Source: JAFAGX01 sp035623255
GTDB taxonomy: Bacteria; Acidobacteriota; Terriglobia; Terriglobales; Acidobacteriaceae
Length of the DNA stretch: 33,259 bases
Assembly (NCBI GenBank): GCA_035623255.1
Contig: DASPTU010000123.1
Location: 1-33,259, forward strand
Direction of reading: 5' to 3'
The notes beneath the pieces are model-generated. The model did no database searches. It was not told the DNA's origin and worked only from the letters and a program-made list of their open reading frames with translations. The translations under genes and the position numbers were made by a program. Shown here piece after piece: positions 25,213 to 33,259 of this stretch (its first letter is position 1; each line of letters begins with the position of its first letter).

Positions 25213-26328
25213 TTACTTAGGCCATGGGCCCACAGGCGTCAGCAAAAAGGCGTGCGTTTGCCCATCGATCATTCCATAGCCTGCGATCTGTCCCATATTG
25301 TTAATGGCCGACGCAACGTTGGGTGTCCAGCCAGAATCGGCTGGAATGAGCTCTTTCAGAAAAACGTTGCCCCTCGACTTGGTCCAGAGAAAAGCATTCA
25401 TTCCGGAGTCCACACCAAACGCGGTTCCTACGATTTGGCCGAAAGCGTTGATCGCGGCACCCCGCGTATCAAAAGAGGTTGAAGGTGATCCGACATCCCG
25501 GACCGACGTGTCGTCGATCCAGACGAAACTCTCTCGAGTTTCACTGCTCCTGCTCCTCCAGCCTGCGATTTGACCGGAGGCATTAATGCCAACAGCCTGA
25601 CTGTCATCGGACGTATCCAGGCCCTGTAGGGTGCGAATCCCGTTATCGCTGCTCCAGACAAAAGCCCTGGCAGAACCATCTTTTCCGTTGGACCATCCCA
25701 CGACATTGCCGAAGATGTTGATCGCAAGCGCCCGGCTCGCAGAACCGCCAAGCGAGCCCAAGTCCTGCATGCCAAGGGGCTCTGTCCAAAGGAAGGCGCG
25801 GGTTGTGCCAGAACTTGAATCGACGGAATATCCGACGACCTCTCCTCGATCATTAATGGCGGTTGCGTAGCTGCTGCCGCCATTCAAGGCTCCGAGATCG
25901 CGCATGCCTGTAGTCTTGGTCCATAGAAACGCATGCGTGGCATTGTCAGTGGTCTGAGACCAGCCGACGATCTGGCCGGATCCATTGATGCCGAAAGCCT
26001 TGCTGGATGCCCCGCCCAACGTGCCGAGGTCTTTCATTCCAGAGCTCTGGGTCCACAGAAAGGCGTGCGCTTTCCCGTCGGAGGTGTCAGACGATCCGGC
26101 AACGTCGCCTAGCCCATTGATCGAAAAAGCAAAGCTGCTCTTACCGCCTAAGGTGCCGATGTCGGTGATGTTGTACTTCTGTGCTGTCGCCACCGATGCA
26201 AGTAGCAGAAGAGTCGCTGAGGTCGCGAGCGCATAATGCGTCCAAGCCCCGATAATCCGCTGCCAAATGGTCGACGCTTGTGCAATCATGAAAGCGGCCT
26301 GGACGAGCATGTGAGGGTTGCGAACCAT
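25213..26328 (-). CDS. Exported HAF-repeat protein
   Basis: The 371-residue protein has an N-terminal hydrophobic export segment (YALATSATLLLLASVATAQ) and seven HAF repeats of about 43 residues. Each repeat has the form DLGTLGG-xSS-xA-xxIN-xxGxVVGxS-x(8-12)-HAFLWT. Such repeats are thought to form a beta-propeller-like surface domain; their role is unknown, and they abound in acidobacteria and planctomycetes. The later repeats drift from consensus (repeat 5 is RTLQGLDTSDDS, repeat 6 RDVGSPSTSFDT). It starts 2 nt after the stop of the FecR gene, so the two are translationally coupled. Confidence 0.9.
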   Translation of the reverse strand: MVRNPHMLVQAAFMIAQASTIWQRIIGAWTHYALATSATLLLLASVATAQKYNITDIGTLGGKSSFAFSINGLGDVAGSSDTSDGKAHAFLWTQSSGMKDLGTLGGASSKAFGINGSGQIVGWSQTTDNATHAFLWTKTTGMRDLGALNGGSSYATAINDRGEVVGYSVDSSSGTTRAFLWTEPLGMQDLGSLGGSASRALAINIFGNVVGWSNGKDGSARAFVWSSDNGIRTLQGLDTSDDSQAVGINASGQIAGWRSRSSETRESFVWIDDTSVRDVGSPSTSFDTRGAAINAFGQIVGTAFGVDSGMNAFLWTKSRGNVFLKELIPADSGWTPNVASAINNMGQIAGYGMIDGQTHAFLLTPVGPWPK

Positions 26329-26330
26329 AA

Positions 26331-27188
26331 TCAGTGTGCCGGAATCGTCGGAGGAGTTGAGCTGCTTGTGGATTGAGATTTCGATCCCCGGAGCCCGAAA
26401 ACCGCTCCCAATGCCGCTCCGGCAGCCAGCCCTCCGATGGCGGCGTTTCTCAGCATGTGGGAAGATTTTGTGATCGGCTGCCTCTCGACGATGGCCTGCG
26501 GGACTGTCTGAGGAGCGATTGTCTCCGCGATTGTCTGTTGCTCAACACTTTCCGGAGTCAACCGCAGGTAGCTGACACCGCTGTCATCGAGGAGTACATC
26601 CTGTCTGGCGTTCACGTCTAGCAGGAGTTTGCTACCCAAGCCGCTTGAACCATTAGCCGACGATACAACCACCACCCCCGAGTAGACGATCAATTCCGTG
26701 CTGTTATCGCTGACATCGAGAAAGAAATCTGTTCCCCAGGCATGGACAGTGCCGTGAGGTGTCCTTATTGCAAATTTTCCCGAATTTTGCAGCTTATTTA
26801 CCCGAGTACGCAGTTTCCCGCTGTTCAAATTCACCAATGTCTCGCCAGTGTTCGCATCATGGGTGACAATACTTAACTCGGTGTCGGAGCCCATGTTAAG
26901 GATTGAGCCATCCTGCAACTCAAAGCTCATGCGTCCGGAAGCGTCTGTTCTGAGAGTGTCATCGGCGTAGAGAACATCGTTAACGATGATGACTTTGCCA
27001 TTCCGGCTCGTGACGGAGTGGGTCGCGGTGACCTTGCCGACCAATTCTGACTTTGCGGGTGGCAGAGCTTGGGAGAAGCTCTGGTCGCCGGAAAGGACGA
27101 CTAAGCAGCAGAGCAGAAGCGCGACGGCGCGTTGAAGCTGGCTGTTTTCAGCTGCCACCGCCACGGGTTTCCCGATTCGCGATTTCAC
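26331..27188 (-). CDS. FecR-domain protein
   Basis: A 285-residue exported protein with a signal sequence (AVALLLCCLVVLSGDQSFSQA) and a FecR-type beta domain in the middle (DTLRTDASGRMSFELQDGS, LNSGKLRTRVNK, FAIRTPHGTVHAWGTDFFLD). FecR proteins usually relay surface signals to an ECF sigma factor, but no sigma gene lies next to it. The C-terminus has a Gly/Ala hydrophobic segment (AAIGGLAAGAALGAVFGLRG) and a Ser/Thr/Pro tail. The GTG start comes one nt after the stop of the preceding Ig-like gene. Similar exported FecR proteins sit in surface-protein operons, where a structural role is as likely as signalling. Confidence 0.88.
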   Translation of the reverse strand: MKSRIGKPVAVAAENSQLQRAVALLLCCLVVLSGDQSFSQALPPAKSELVGKVTATHSVTSRNGKVIIVNDVLYADDTLRTDASGRMSFELQDGSILNMGSDTELSIVTHDANTGETLVNLNSGKLRTRVNKLQNSGKFAIRTPHGTVHAWGTDFFLDVSDNSTELIVYSGVVVVSSANGSSGLGSKLLLDVNARQDVLLDDSGVSYLRLTPESVEQQTIAETIAPQTVPQAIVERQPITKSSHMLRNAAIGGLAAGAALGAVFGLRGSKSQSTSSSTPPTIPAH

Positions 27189-27189
27189 C

Positions 27190-30100
27190 TTAATGCACCG
27201 TTAAAGTCACGACAGTCGAACTCACCAGCGAGTTCGAGGTTGCTGTAATCACGATTGAATAAGTTCCCGCCGGAGTAGCCGAGCTGCTCGGATTCGGGGG
27301 TGAAGGCGTTGGACTGCTGTTCGAGCTGCTGCTTGAAGAGGCCCCCCCGCATGCGACGATTAGTCCAAGGAGTACGAGCACGGCGCTCAGTGTCAACGCG
27401 AGCCTCTTGCGTTTGCCATTCCGGACGTCAGCCAAGAGAACGACGGCGGGCAGAAAGAAGAAAAGCGCGAATATTCTGGCCCTCGCGAACCGCGAAGGCC
27501 CAAGTGAAGCAGTCACGCCGGTAGTGCTCACGGTGGCATCGATCGCAGGGATCCCCGACGAAGTTGCTACCACGGTTTGTGGCGTAAAGGCGCAGCTGGC
27601 GCCAAGAGGCAGATCGGTGCAGGAAAACGAGAATGTCTGGTTTATGGCACCGCTAGAGGGATTAAAACTCACAGCAAAGGAAGCTTTTTGCCCCGCGGAG
27701 ACAGCAGTACTTTGCTGCGCGGCGATGAAAGGCCCGGCGGCTGTAGTTTTCGTCGGTGCACCCTGCATCGCAATGCCATACACCGTTTGGGTCGGTGTTC
27801 CACTGTTGAATTTTCCAAGCTGATTGCCGGCAGTGAGATCGAAGTGAAGGATATCGGAAGTACAGAAATCCACTGCCCAGAAAGACTTGCCATCTGGATC
27901 CAGGGTGACCGAGACCCAGCAATTTTCCCCGGTTGCCGTATACGTAGAAACATTTCTGCCTGCCGAATCGAACCGCATGATGTCCTGGTCGTCCGCTACC
28001 AGGACACCGCCATCCGGAAGGACGCGGAGGCCCAAGCCTGTGTGCAAACCAGTAGCAAACACAGGCAATTGCTCACCCGTGCAGACGTTGAAGCGGAGGA
28101 TGCTGGTCCCCTGCGAGGTGTAAAAGATGGTGCATTGGTCGGAAGCCAGATCGATCCAGTCGCTGCCCTCGACTTCAGTAGTGACAGCCCACCCATGCAC
28201 CAGATTCCCGTAGGCATCGAATTTGAGAAGCGCATGACTACAGCCGGTTTCTCCTACGTATGCGTTCCCGGCATTGTCAAACACAATCGACTCGGGCTTG
28301 CAGTTGTAGCCGCTCCCGAAGTTGCCGATCAATTTGCCGCTGCCGTCGAACCTGCTTACCGTGTCAGCCGTAAAGTCAGTGACATAGAGCGCGCCCAGGG
28401 CATCGAATCCCATTCCGGTTACCGATCCGCCCAGTCCAGTATTTAGAGTTTTGAGCAGTGTGCCAGTGGAGCTGAACTGCTCGATTTGACCATTGCTAAC
28501 CCCCACAAAGAAGCTTGCAGTGTTGGCGACCGAAACAGTCTGTGAGACCACGCTGGAGCTATTTCCTGCAGTATCGGTCGCCACCACGGTGACGGTAAAG
28601 CTACCCGCGGCCACGAAGGTATGTGTGGACATTGAACTCGATTGATAAAAGCCGTCGCCAAAGCTGACGATCGTTGTAGCGATTGCATTTGCGCTGTGGC
28701 TGGTACAAGTCGCGGTAGCACTAACTTTCAGCGGAGCGCTTCCGCTGGCCGGGGATACTTGCAGTGAGCAACTCGGTGGCGGCGGAGCAATAACGGTCAG
28801 GTTGGTTGAAGCGGTTATGTTACCCGAGGCAGCGGTGATGTCGGTGGTTCCGAGAGTAGTCGCGGTAGCGAGTCCACCAGCAGTGATCGAAGCCACACCA
28901 GACGGGTCCGAAGACCACGTGACGGAATTGGTGAGATCTTGGGTGCTGTTGTTGGTGTAAGTCCCGGTGGCTGTAAATTGTTGCGTCGTTCCCAGCGAGA
29001 TCGAAGCATTCAGCGGCGCAATAGCGATAGAAACAAGCTCCGGCGCCGTTACGGTTAACGTGGTGCTGCTCGAAATGTTGCCCTGCGTCGCGCTGATGTT
29101 CGTGGTGCCTGCGCCTGCGCTGGTCGCTAACCCGTTGTTGCCGGACGCATTGCTGATTATTGCTACGTTCGCTGACGATGACACCCACGTCACAACCGAT
29201 GTGATGTCCTTTGTACTTCCGTCGGTGTAGGCTCCAGTCGCTGTGAACTGCTGAGTCTGGCCGAGCGGTATCGATGGCGCGGACGGAGAGATAGCAATAG
29301 ACACTAACGCAGCGGCGCTGACGGTGAGGGCAGCCGTGGCAGAGACCCGATCCAAACTGATGCCGATCGTCGTCGTGCCTAAGCCTTTGCTGGTTGCCAC
29401 ACCGGCAGTATTTTTCGCATTGCTGATGGTGGCTACGTTGGATTCCGTCGAAGTCCAGTGTCCGGTTTGGGTAACGTCCTTCATCGTGCCGTCGGAGTAG
29501 GTTGCTGTGGCGGTGAACGGCTGCGTGTTACCCAAAGGTATCGTTGCCTGGTTTGGACTAATGGTAATTGAGACGACAACTGCAGGCGTGACAGTAAGAA
29601 TTGTCGAGCCAGTAACGCCTCCAGAGCTGGCGCTGATGGTAGCTGTTCCAGTTCCGACGCTGATGGCGAGGCCGCTTTGATTTACGGTCGCTGTCGAGGG
29701 CGTATCCGAGGTCCACGTGGCAACCGACGTTAGGTCTTGGGTGTGGGAATCCGTGTAGGTGCCCGTGGCCGTGAATTGCTCCGTGGTGCCGAGTGCAATG
29801 GATGGATTAGCCGGGGCCAGCGAAATTGAAACTACTACGGCTGGCGTAACCGTGAGCGTTGTATTTCCACTGATCCCGCCCGGAGCAGCAGCAGTGATTG
29901 TTGTCGTCCCTACCGAAGCCGGAGTGGCCAGGCCTATGTTGTTCGGACCATTGCTGATGGTCGCTACCGCGGTGGAGGATGAACTCCACTGAACCGTTGC
30001 CGTAATGTTCTGAGTACTGTTGTCGCTGAAAGTGCCGGTCGCAGTGAACTGCTGAGTCGTACCCAGGGGAATGCTCGGGATAGCAGGGGTTACGGCAATA

Positions 30101-30480
30101 GACATCAACACTGCCGGGTTCACGGTCACGGTGGCCAAGCCGACGATGCCCCCGGCACTCGCAAAAACATCGGTCTGACCCACACCCACTCCTGAAAGCA
30201 GTCCCTGGCTATTGACAGTGGCAATGGTGGAGTCGAGAGTGCTCCAAGTTACGATATTCGTAATATCCTGTGTGCTTCCATCGTCGAAGGTGCCGGTTGC
30301 ACTAAGCTGCAGCGTTGTACCCGCAGCCAGCGATGGATTGGTTGGAGTTATGGCGATGGAGATTAATGTCTGCGCCGGTAGGAACGTGGTCGCGGCAAAG
30401 CAGAACAGCGCAATCGCCCCTAATCTATGGCAATTCGCCGGCCTTGTACTCCCGGTTCCTGAGGGGCTGTACAACTTCAT
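27190..30480 (-). CDS. Large exported Ig-like repeat protein with beta-propeller
   Basis: A 1096-residue surface protein. After a signal sequence (LGAIALFCFAATTFLPAQ) come six bacterial Ig-like (Big_2) repeats, each beginning like LVSIAISPSAPSIPLGQTQQ, then a PKD-like domain (CSLQVSPASGSAPLKVSATA to TDTAGNSSSVVSQ). An NHL/SMP30-type propeller follows (FDALGALYVTDFTADTVSRF and similar). Near the C-terminus an Ig-like stretch (FSFSCTDLPLGASCAFTP) is interrupted by two membrane spans and a Ser/Pro-rich linker, then resumes (PAGTYSIVITATSN to the end). ATG 30480 is chosen over TTG 30501; GGGAC precedes it. The gene leads the operon with FecR, HAF and Wzz-type genes. An adhesin or sugar-binding role is inferred from domain content only. 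Confidence 0.88.
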   Translation of the reverse strand: MKLYSPSGTGSTRPANCHRLGAIALFCFAATTFLPAQTLISIAITPTNPSLAAGTTLQLSATGTFDDGSTQDITNIVTWSTLDSTIATVNSQGLLSGVGVGQTDVFASAGGIVGLATVTVNPAVLMSIAVTPAIPSIPLGTTQQFTATGTFSDNSTQNITATVQWSSSSTAVATISNGPNNIGLATPASVGTTTITAAAPGGISGNTTLTVTPAVVVSISLAPANPSIALGTTEQFTATGTYTDSHTQDLTSVATWTSDTPSTATVNQSGLAISVGTGTATISASSGGVTGSTILTVTPAVVVSITISPNQATIPLGNTQPFTATATYSDGTMKDVTQTGHWTSTESNVATISNAKNTAGVATSKGLGTTTIGISLDRVSATAALTVSAAALVSIAISPSAPSIPLGQTQQFTATGAYTDGSTKDITSVVTWVSSSANVAIISNASGNNGLATSAGAGTTNISATQGNISSSTTLTVTAPELVSIAIAPLNASISLGTTQQFTATGTYTNNSTQDLTNSVTWSSDPSGVASITAGGLATATTLGTTDITAASGNITASTNLTVIAPPPPSCSLQVSPASGSAPLKVSATATCTSHSANAIATTIVSFGDGFYQSSSMSTHTFVAAGSFTVTVVATDTAGNSSSVVSQTVSVANTASFFVGVSNGQIEQFSSTGTLLKTLNTGLGGSVTGMGFDALGALYVTDFTADTVSRFDGSGKLIGNFGSGYNCKPESIVFDNAGNAYVGETGCSHALLKFDAYGNLVHGWAVTTEVEGSDWIDLASDQCTIFYTSQGTSILRFNVCTGEQLPVFATGLHTGLGLRVLPDGGVLVADDQDIMRFDSAGRNVSTYTATGENCWVSVTLDPDGKSFWAVDFCTSDILHFDLTAGNQLGKFNSGTPTQTVYGIAMQGAPTKTTAAGPFIAAQQSTAVSAGQKASFAVSFNPSSGAINQTFSFSCTDLPLGASCAFTPQTVVATSSGIPAIDATVSTTGVTASLGPSRFARARIFALFFFLPAVVLLADVRNGKRKRLALTLSAVLVLLGLIVACGGASSSSSSNSSPTPSPPNPSSSATPAGTYSIVITATSNSLVSSTVVTLTVH
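28790..30366 (-). repeat. Six tandem Big_2-coding repeats of about 265 nt
   Basis: The N-terminal half of the large surface gene codes for six Ig-like units of 85-92 residues. The most similar parts at DNA level are those coding for LGTTQQFTATGTY. Copies have diverged, so recent expansion is unlikely, but the region could still recombine. Confidence 0.7.
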
Positions 30481-30660
30481 GGGTCCCAGAACAGCCGCCA
30501 AATTCTAGCAGAGAAAAGGTGGAATTGAAGCTAGTATTATGGGCAGGGGGTAGGCCACTTGGCCCGCCAGTCAAGGGGTTTGGGGACCGCCATCGTCTGA
30601 CCCCGGGCCCGAAATGGGCGGATTCTCGGGCATAATAGCTGGCGGAGAGGGAGGGATGAA

Positions 30661-30867
30661 TTGAACCCCTCAACGGCATTGAAAACACGCAAGTTGTCGA
30701 TTCGATGTTCTGCCTATCCTGAGCAACGTGCCCAAATGCCCTGCCGCACGTACACCTGTCGTACATTTGTGGCGCTGATCTTGTTCGTGATGCGCCCTTG
30801 CAATCGGCCGTGCCGGTCCAGCGCTATCGGGCCTCTAGCAGATAACAGCTTAGCAACTGTCACTTAA
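30661..30867 (+). CDS. Doubtful 68-residue frame in a 400-nt intergenic space
   Basis: In the space 30502-30928 the only translation signal is GGAGAGGGAGGG (30644-30655), followed by ATG-AAT-TGA and the overlapping TTG 30661, and a CATAAT box at 30631-30636. The frame from TTG is Cys- and Arg-rich (RTYTCRTFVALILFVMRPCN) and unlike a folded protein. No other feature is seen there, apart from what must be the promoter region of the surface operon on the minus strand. Confidence 0.15.
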   Translation: MNPSTALKTRKLSIRCSAYPEQRAQMPCRTYTCRTFVALILFVMRPCNRPCRSSAIGPLADNSLATVT

Positions 30868-30928
30868 TGAGACGACCTGGTACAGCGCCAGACTGCTGTT
30901 GTTCGCATCTTCCTGCACTTCTTCGGAC

Positions 30929-31957
30929 TCAGCCTCCTTGATGAAGTTCAGAGCCACTATCTCTCGGTCTTTGGGCGTACTTAGACGAGGTCGCATGCGC
31001 CGATCTCGATTGACTACGGAAACGCGCGGGAGGAACTGTGAACTCGCGTTTGAACGCACGGTTGAAGGCAGCTTCGGACTCATAGCCTACTTCGGCTGCG
31101 ATCTGAGCCACTGAATAACTGGTTGAAGCCAGCATCTGCGCACCAAGTTGCAGACGCCAGCGAGTCATGTACGCCATCGGAGTTTGATTGAGGTAGTGCC
31201 GGAAGCGCTCGGCCAGTACCGAACGTGATACTCCGGCTTCTTGAGCCAAAGCGGCGATCGTCCACGGATGGGCAGGGTTGCGGTGCATCAAGGCAAGTGT
31301 TTTTCCGACTTCCGGATCGCGGGCGCCAGCCAGCCAACCTGTCCGTTCCGGTGAAAGGTGCGCAATGTACACCCGCAGTGTTTCGACAAACAACACCTCC
31401 GACAACTTTGCCAGAACCGCCTCTCCCCCGGCCCGGGAAGCATCCGCTTGGTCGACGGAAAAGCGGATCGAGTTTTCCAGCCATCGACCGGAAGCATCAT
31501 TGCGAATGCTGACTTTGAAGACCCGTGGTAGACCGCCGAGAAAGACTTGGCTCAGACGCGGCTCACACGCCATGTAGCCGCATACGAATTTCGTAACGTC
31601 TCCGCCGCCACCGGAGCGCGCTAACCTCAATCCCTGGGAGAAAATCCGAGCTAGTTCCTGCGACATGTCTACAGGCTTGATCGGCCTGCCATTCTCAATA
31701 ATGTGCGGATCGCCATGGGGAAAGATCACCACATCACCAGCTTCGAGAGATAAACGCTCGCCATCTTCCAGCCGGGCGGAAGCGTGCCCCTCCGTGAGCA
31801 AGTGATAGATAATCACGTGCTCCGCACCCGCAGCCACGAATGGCGCGACTTTGCACGATGCCGGTGAGCGAAAGCTCCACGGAGCGGAAAACTCCCCGTT
31901 ATAGAACAACGCTCCCTGAAGCTTCACCACTTTCAAAACTTCTGACAACACGTCCAT
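30929..31957 (-). CDS. AraC-family transcription regulator with cupin sensor
   Basis: A 342-residue regulator. The N-terminal cupin (FRSPASCKVAPFVAAGAEHV, LEAGDVVIFPHGDPHIIENG) is of the AraC 'cupin_6' type, which binds small ligands. The C-terminal AraC DNA-binding pair of helix-turn-helix units follows: WTIAALAQEAGVSRSVLAERF, then SVAQIAAEVGYESEAAFNRAF and the ending FKREFTVPPARFR. It diverges from the DUF6632 and methyltransferase genes across 191 nt. Such regulators commonly control their divergent neighbour, so it probably responds to a small molecule handled by that pair. The ligand is unknown. Confidence 0.92.
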   Translation of the reverse strand: MDVLSEVLKVVKLQGALFYNGEFSAPWSFRSPASCKVAPFVAAGAEHVIIYHLLTEGHASARLEDGERLSLEAGDVVIFPHGDPHIIENGRPIKPVDMSQELARIFSQGLRLARSGGGGDVTKFVCGYMACEPRLSQVFLGGLPRVFKVSIRNDASGRWLENSIRFSVDQADASRAGGEAVLAKLSEVLFVETLRVYIAHLSPERTGWLAGARDPEVGKTLALMHRNPAHPWTIAALAQEAGVSRSVLAERFRHYLNQTPMAYMTRWRLQLGAQMLASTSYSVAQIAAEVGYESEAAFNRAFKREFTVPPARFRSQSRSAHATSSKYAQRPRDSGSELHQGG

Positions 31958-32148
31958 ATCAGTCCCCGCAGAACGCCGGCAAACCTTTCCGGACTCCAGA
32001 GCAAACGATCATACGGCAATTGCGTCGTGGGCAAGGAAGCCGGACGCGCGGACAAGTGCCTTAGGAATCCTGGGACATAGTAGCTACGTCGAATCAGACG
32101 AAGCCGAGCATCGCTGGTCGCAAAATTCAAACTACCGGAGGATGAAGT
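31958..32148. promoter_or_regulatory. Divergent control region between AraC-type gene and DUF6632 gene
   Basis: This 191-nt spacer must hold promoters for both sides. CCGGAGGATGAAGT before ATG 32149 is a good ribosome-binding site, and GGGG lies 6 nt before ATG 31957. I see no convincing -35/-10 pair or long palindrome; AraC sites are direct repeats and hard to see by eye. Confidence 0.4.
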
Positions 32149-32640
32149 ATGACAGTAATTCAAGAGAAACCGATCAAGGAAGTCTTCGCCCGAGAGCCCC
32201 AGTCCCATCCACTGGCCTCAAGGGTAACAAACGCCGCCGAACCAGACACTACTAGGTTCTTACGTATCGCGTTAAGGCTGGTGGGCCTGATCTTTATTTT
32301 CGGAATTTACACGTTCAGCATTGTTTGGCCATCTGGTTGGGTATGGCACACGGGCCACAGCCCACACTATCTCCAGATGATTCTGGGAGTGTATGCGACG
32401 CTTGGAGTGTTTCTGTTGATTGCCAGTCGCAACCCGCTCGCAAACTTGAGCCTCATCTGGTTCACGGTGTGGTCCAGCGTAGTGCACGCGGGAATAATGA
32501 CAGCACAGGCTTTGGCGAACTCTGACCAAAGAGGACACCTTTGGGGTGACGTCCCAGCACTGCTTGTTGTCGCTGCTGCCCTTGCGTTTCTGACTCCACG
32601 AGGCATGGCAGCAACCGCCCTTACCGCAGGCAAGAAGTGA
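32149..32640 (+). CDS. DUF6632-like four-helix membrane protein
   Basis: The 163-residue protein has a polar 40-residue N-terminus and then four hydrophobic spans (LVGLIFIFGIYTFSIVWP, MILGVYATLGVFLLIAS, LIWFTVWSSVVHAGIMTAQA, VPALLVVAAALAFL). This matches the DUF6632 style of small membrane protein, function unknown. GGAGGA precedes the ATG. It is followed at 23 nt by the methyltransferase gene, so they form a unit divergent from the AraC-type regulator. Confidence 0.75.
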   Translation: MTVIQEKPIKEVFAREPQSHPLASRVTNAAEPDTTRFLRIALRLVGLIFIFGIYTFSIVWPSGWVWHTGHSPHYLQMILGVYATLGVFLLIASRNPLANLSLIWFTVWSSVVHAGIMTAQALANSDQRGHLWGDVPALLVVAAALAFLTPRGMAATALTAGKK

Positions 32641-32663
32641 ATATCGAAGGCAACGGAGGAAAC

Positions 32664-33259
32664 ATGAGCACAACAACAACCGCAGTGGAAATAGATGGTC
32701 TGAAGACACGCCTGAAAGAAACCTGGATGGCTGGAGACTACGACCGATTCTCGCGTTATATGGAACAGGGCGCACGCCTTTTCTACGAACAACTCGACAT
32801 TCCTGCTGGATGCCAGTTGCTCGATGTCGCCTGCGGCTCGGGTCAGGTTGCGCTATGGGCGGCGCGGGATGGAGTGAATGTTACCGGCGTAGACATCGCG
32901 CCGAACCTGATCGAACGGGCGCAGGCACGTGCCAAGGCGGAAGGTCTCAAGGCTCGTTTCATGGAAGGCGATGCCGAATCGCTTCCGTTTGAAGACGCCA
33001 GCTTCGACGTCGTAACCAGTCTGGTCGGAGCCATGTTTGCTCCGCGGCCGGACCTGGTTGCGCGCGAGCTGCTGCGAGTGTGCAGCCCCGGGGGGACGAT
33101 CGCCATGGGAAATTGGACGCGCGAAGGATTTGTGGGACAAATGTTCAAGACCTTTGCCAAGTTCATAGCTCCTTCTGGTATGCCCGCTCCGGTGCTGTGG
33201 GGCGACGAGGCAGTGGTTCGTGAGAGGTTAGGCAACGGGGTCTCGGATCTTAAAATGAC
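32664..33259 (+). CDS. Class I SAM-dependent methyltransferase, cut by window end
   Basis: The frame opens at ATG 32664 after CGGAGGAAAC and runs off the right edge with 198 codons read. Motif I is LLDVACGSGQVALWAA, the acidic end of strand 2 is VTGVDIAPNLIERA, and FMEGDAESLPFEDASFDVV followed by LLRVCSPGGTIAM completes the Methyltransf_11 pattern. It resembles UbiE-like small-molecule methyltransferases; the substrate is unknown. Divergent control by the AraC-type protein suggests an inducible role. Confidence 0.92.
   Translation, partial: MSTTTTAVEIDGLKTRLKETWMAGDYDRFSRYMEQGARLFYEQLDIPAGCQLLDVACGSGQVALWAARDGVNVTGVDIAPNLIERAQARAKAEGLKARFMEGDAESLPFEDASFDVVTSLVGAMFAPRPDLVARELLRVCSPGGTIAMGNWTREGFVGQMFKTFAKFIAPSGMPAPVLWGDEAVVRERLGNGVSDLKM

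Overview
The window is a dense chromosomal stretch of a bacterium, about 57% GC by eye. It has no phage, insertion-sequence or CRISPR signature. The gene set points to an acidobacterium of the Terriglobia/Koribacter kind: a split LigD, secreted M13 peptidase, HAF-repeat and Ig-like surface proteins, FecR without a sigma partner, a DUF6632 protein, and many TTG/GTG starts. The taxonomic call is inference. Several genes have a -10-like box 6-8 nt before the start codon, which suggests leaderless mRNAs.

Layout. 1-2.5 kb: partial Nudix hydrolase, diverging from a LigD-type end-joining module whose phosphoesterase and ligase domains lie in two frames that meet at a run of nine A. 2.5-10 kb, all minus strand: secreted M13 peptidase, AlkZ-related winged-helix protein, mutL, a small hypothetical, aspS. 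10-13.5 kb, minus strand: pyrR, pyrimidine-nucleoside phosphorylase and a NupC-type transporter, a pyrimidine salvage operon. 13.5-18.4 kb, minus strand: exported papain-fold-like protein, acyl-CoA carboxylase carboxyltransferase, exported hypothetical, thiL. 18.4-19.7 kb: a hairpin-rich leader followed by an M23 peptidase. 19.7-20.7 kb: two small hypotheticals. 20.8-22.4 kb: CysM-like cysteine synthase and a Mec-like JAMM peptidase. 22.4-23.5 kb: membrane-anchored deiodinase-like protein with an in-frame TGA at the catalytic position, then an isolated histidine-kinase dimerisation domain. 23.66 kb: tRNA-Leu(CAG). 23.8-30.5 kb, minus strand: four tightly packed surface genes (Ig-like repeat protein, FecR, HAF-repeat protein, Wzz-type protein). 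30.9-33.3 kb: AraC-type regulator divergent from a DUF6632 protein and a SAM methyltransferase cut by the window end.

The most notable finding is the deiodinase-like protein. Two apparent half-genes at 22439-23185 are one continuous frame interrupted only by TGA. The motif around it is FGSYT-(TGA)-PPF, followed by FLVVYILEAHPSDVW, which matches the iodothyronine deiodinase active site, where the residue is selenocysteine. A SECIS-like hairpin follows the TGA at the expected distance. Second is the ligD frame break at A9, a candidate for slippage-made fusion of the two domains. Third is the leader of the M23 gene, which contains mutually exclusive helices next to the ribosome-binding site and looks like a riboswitch.
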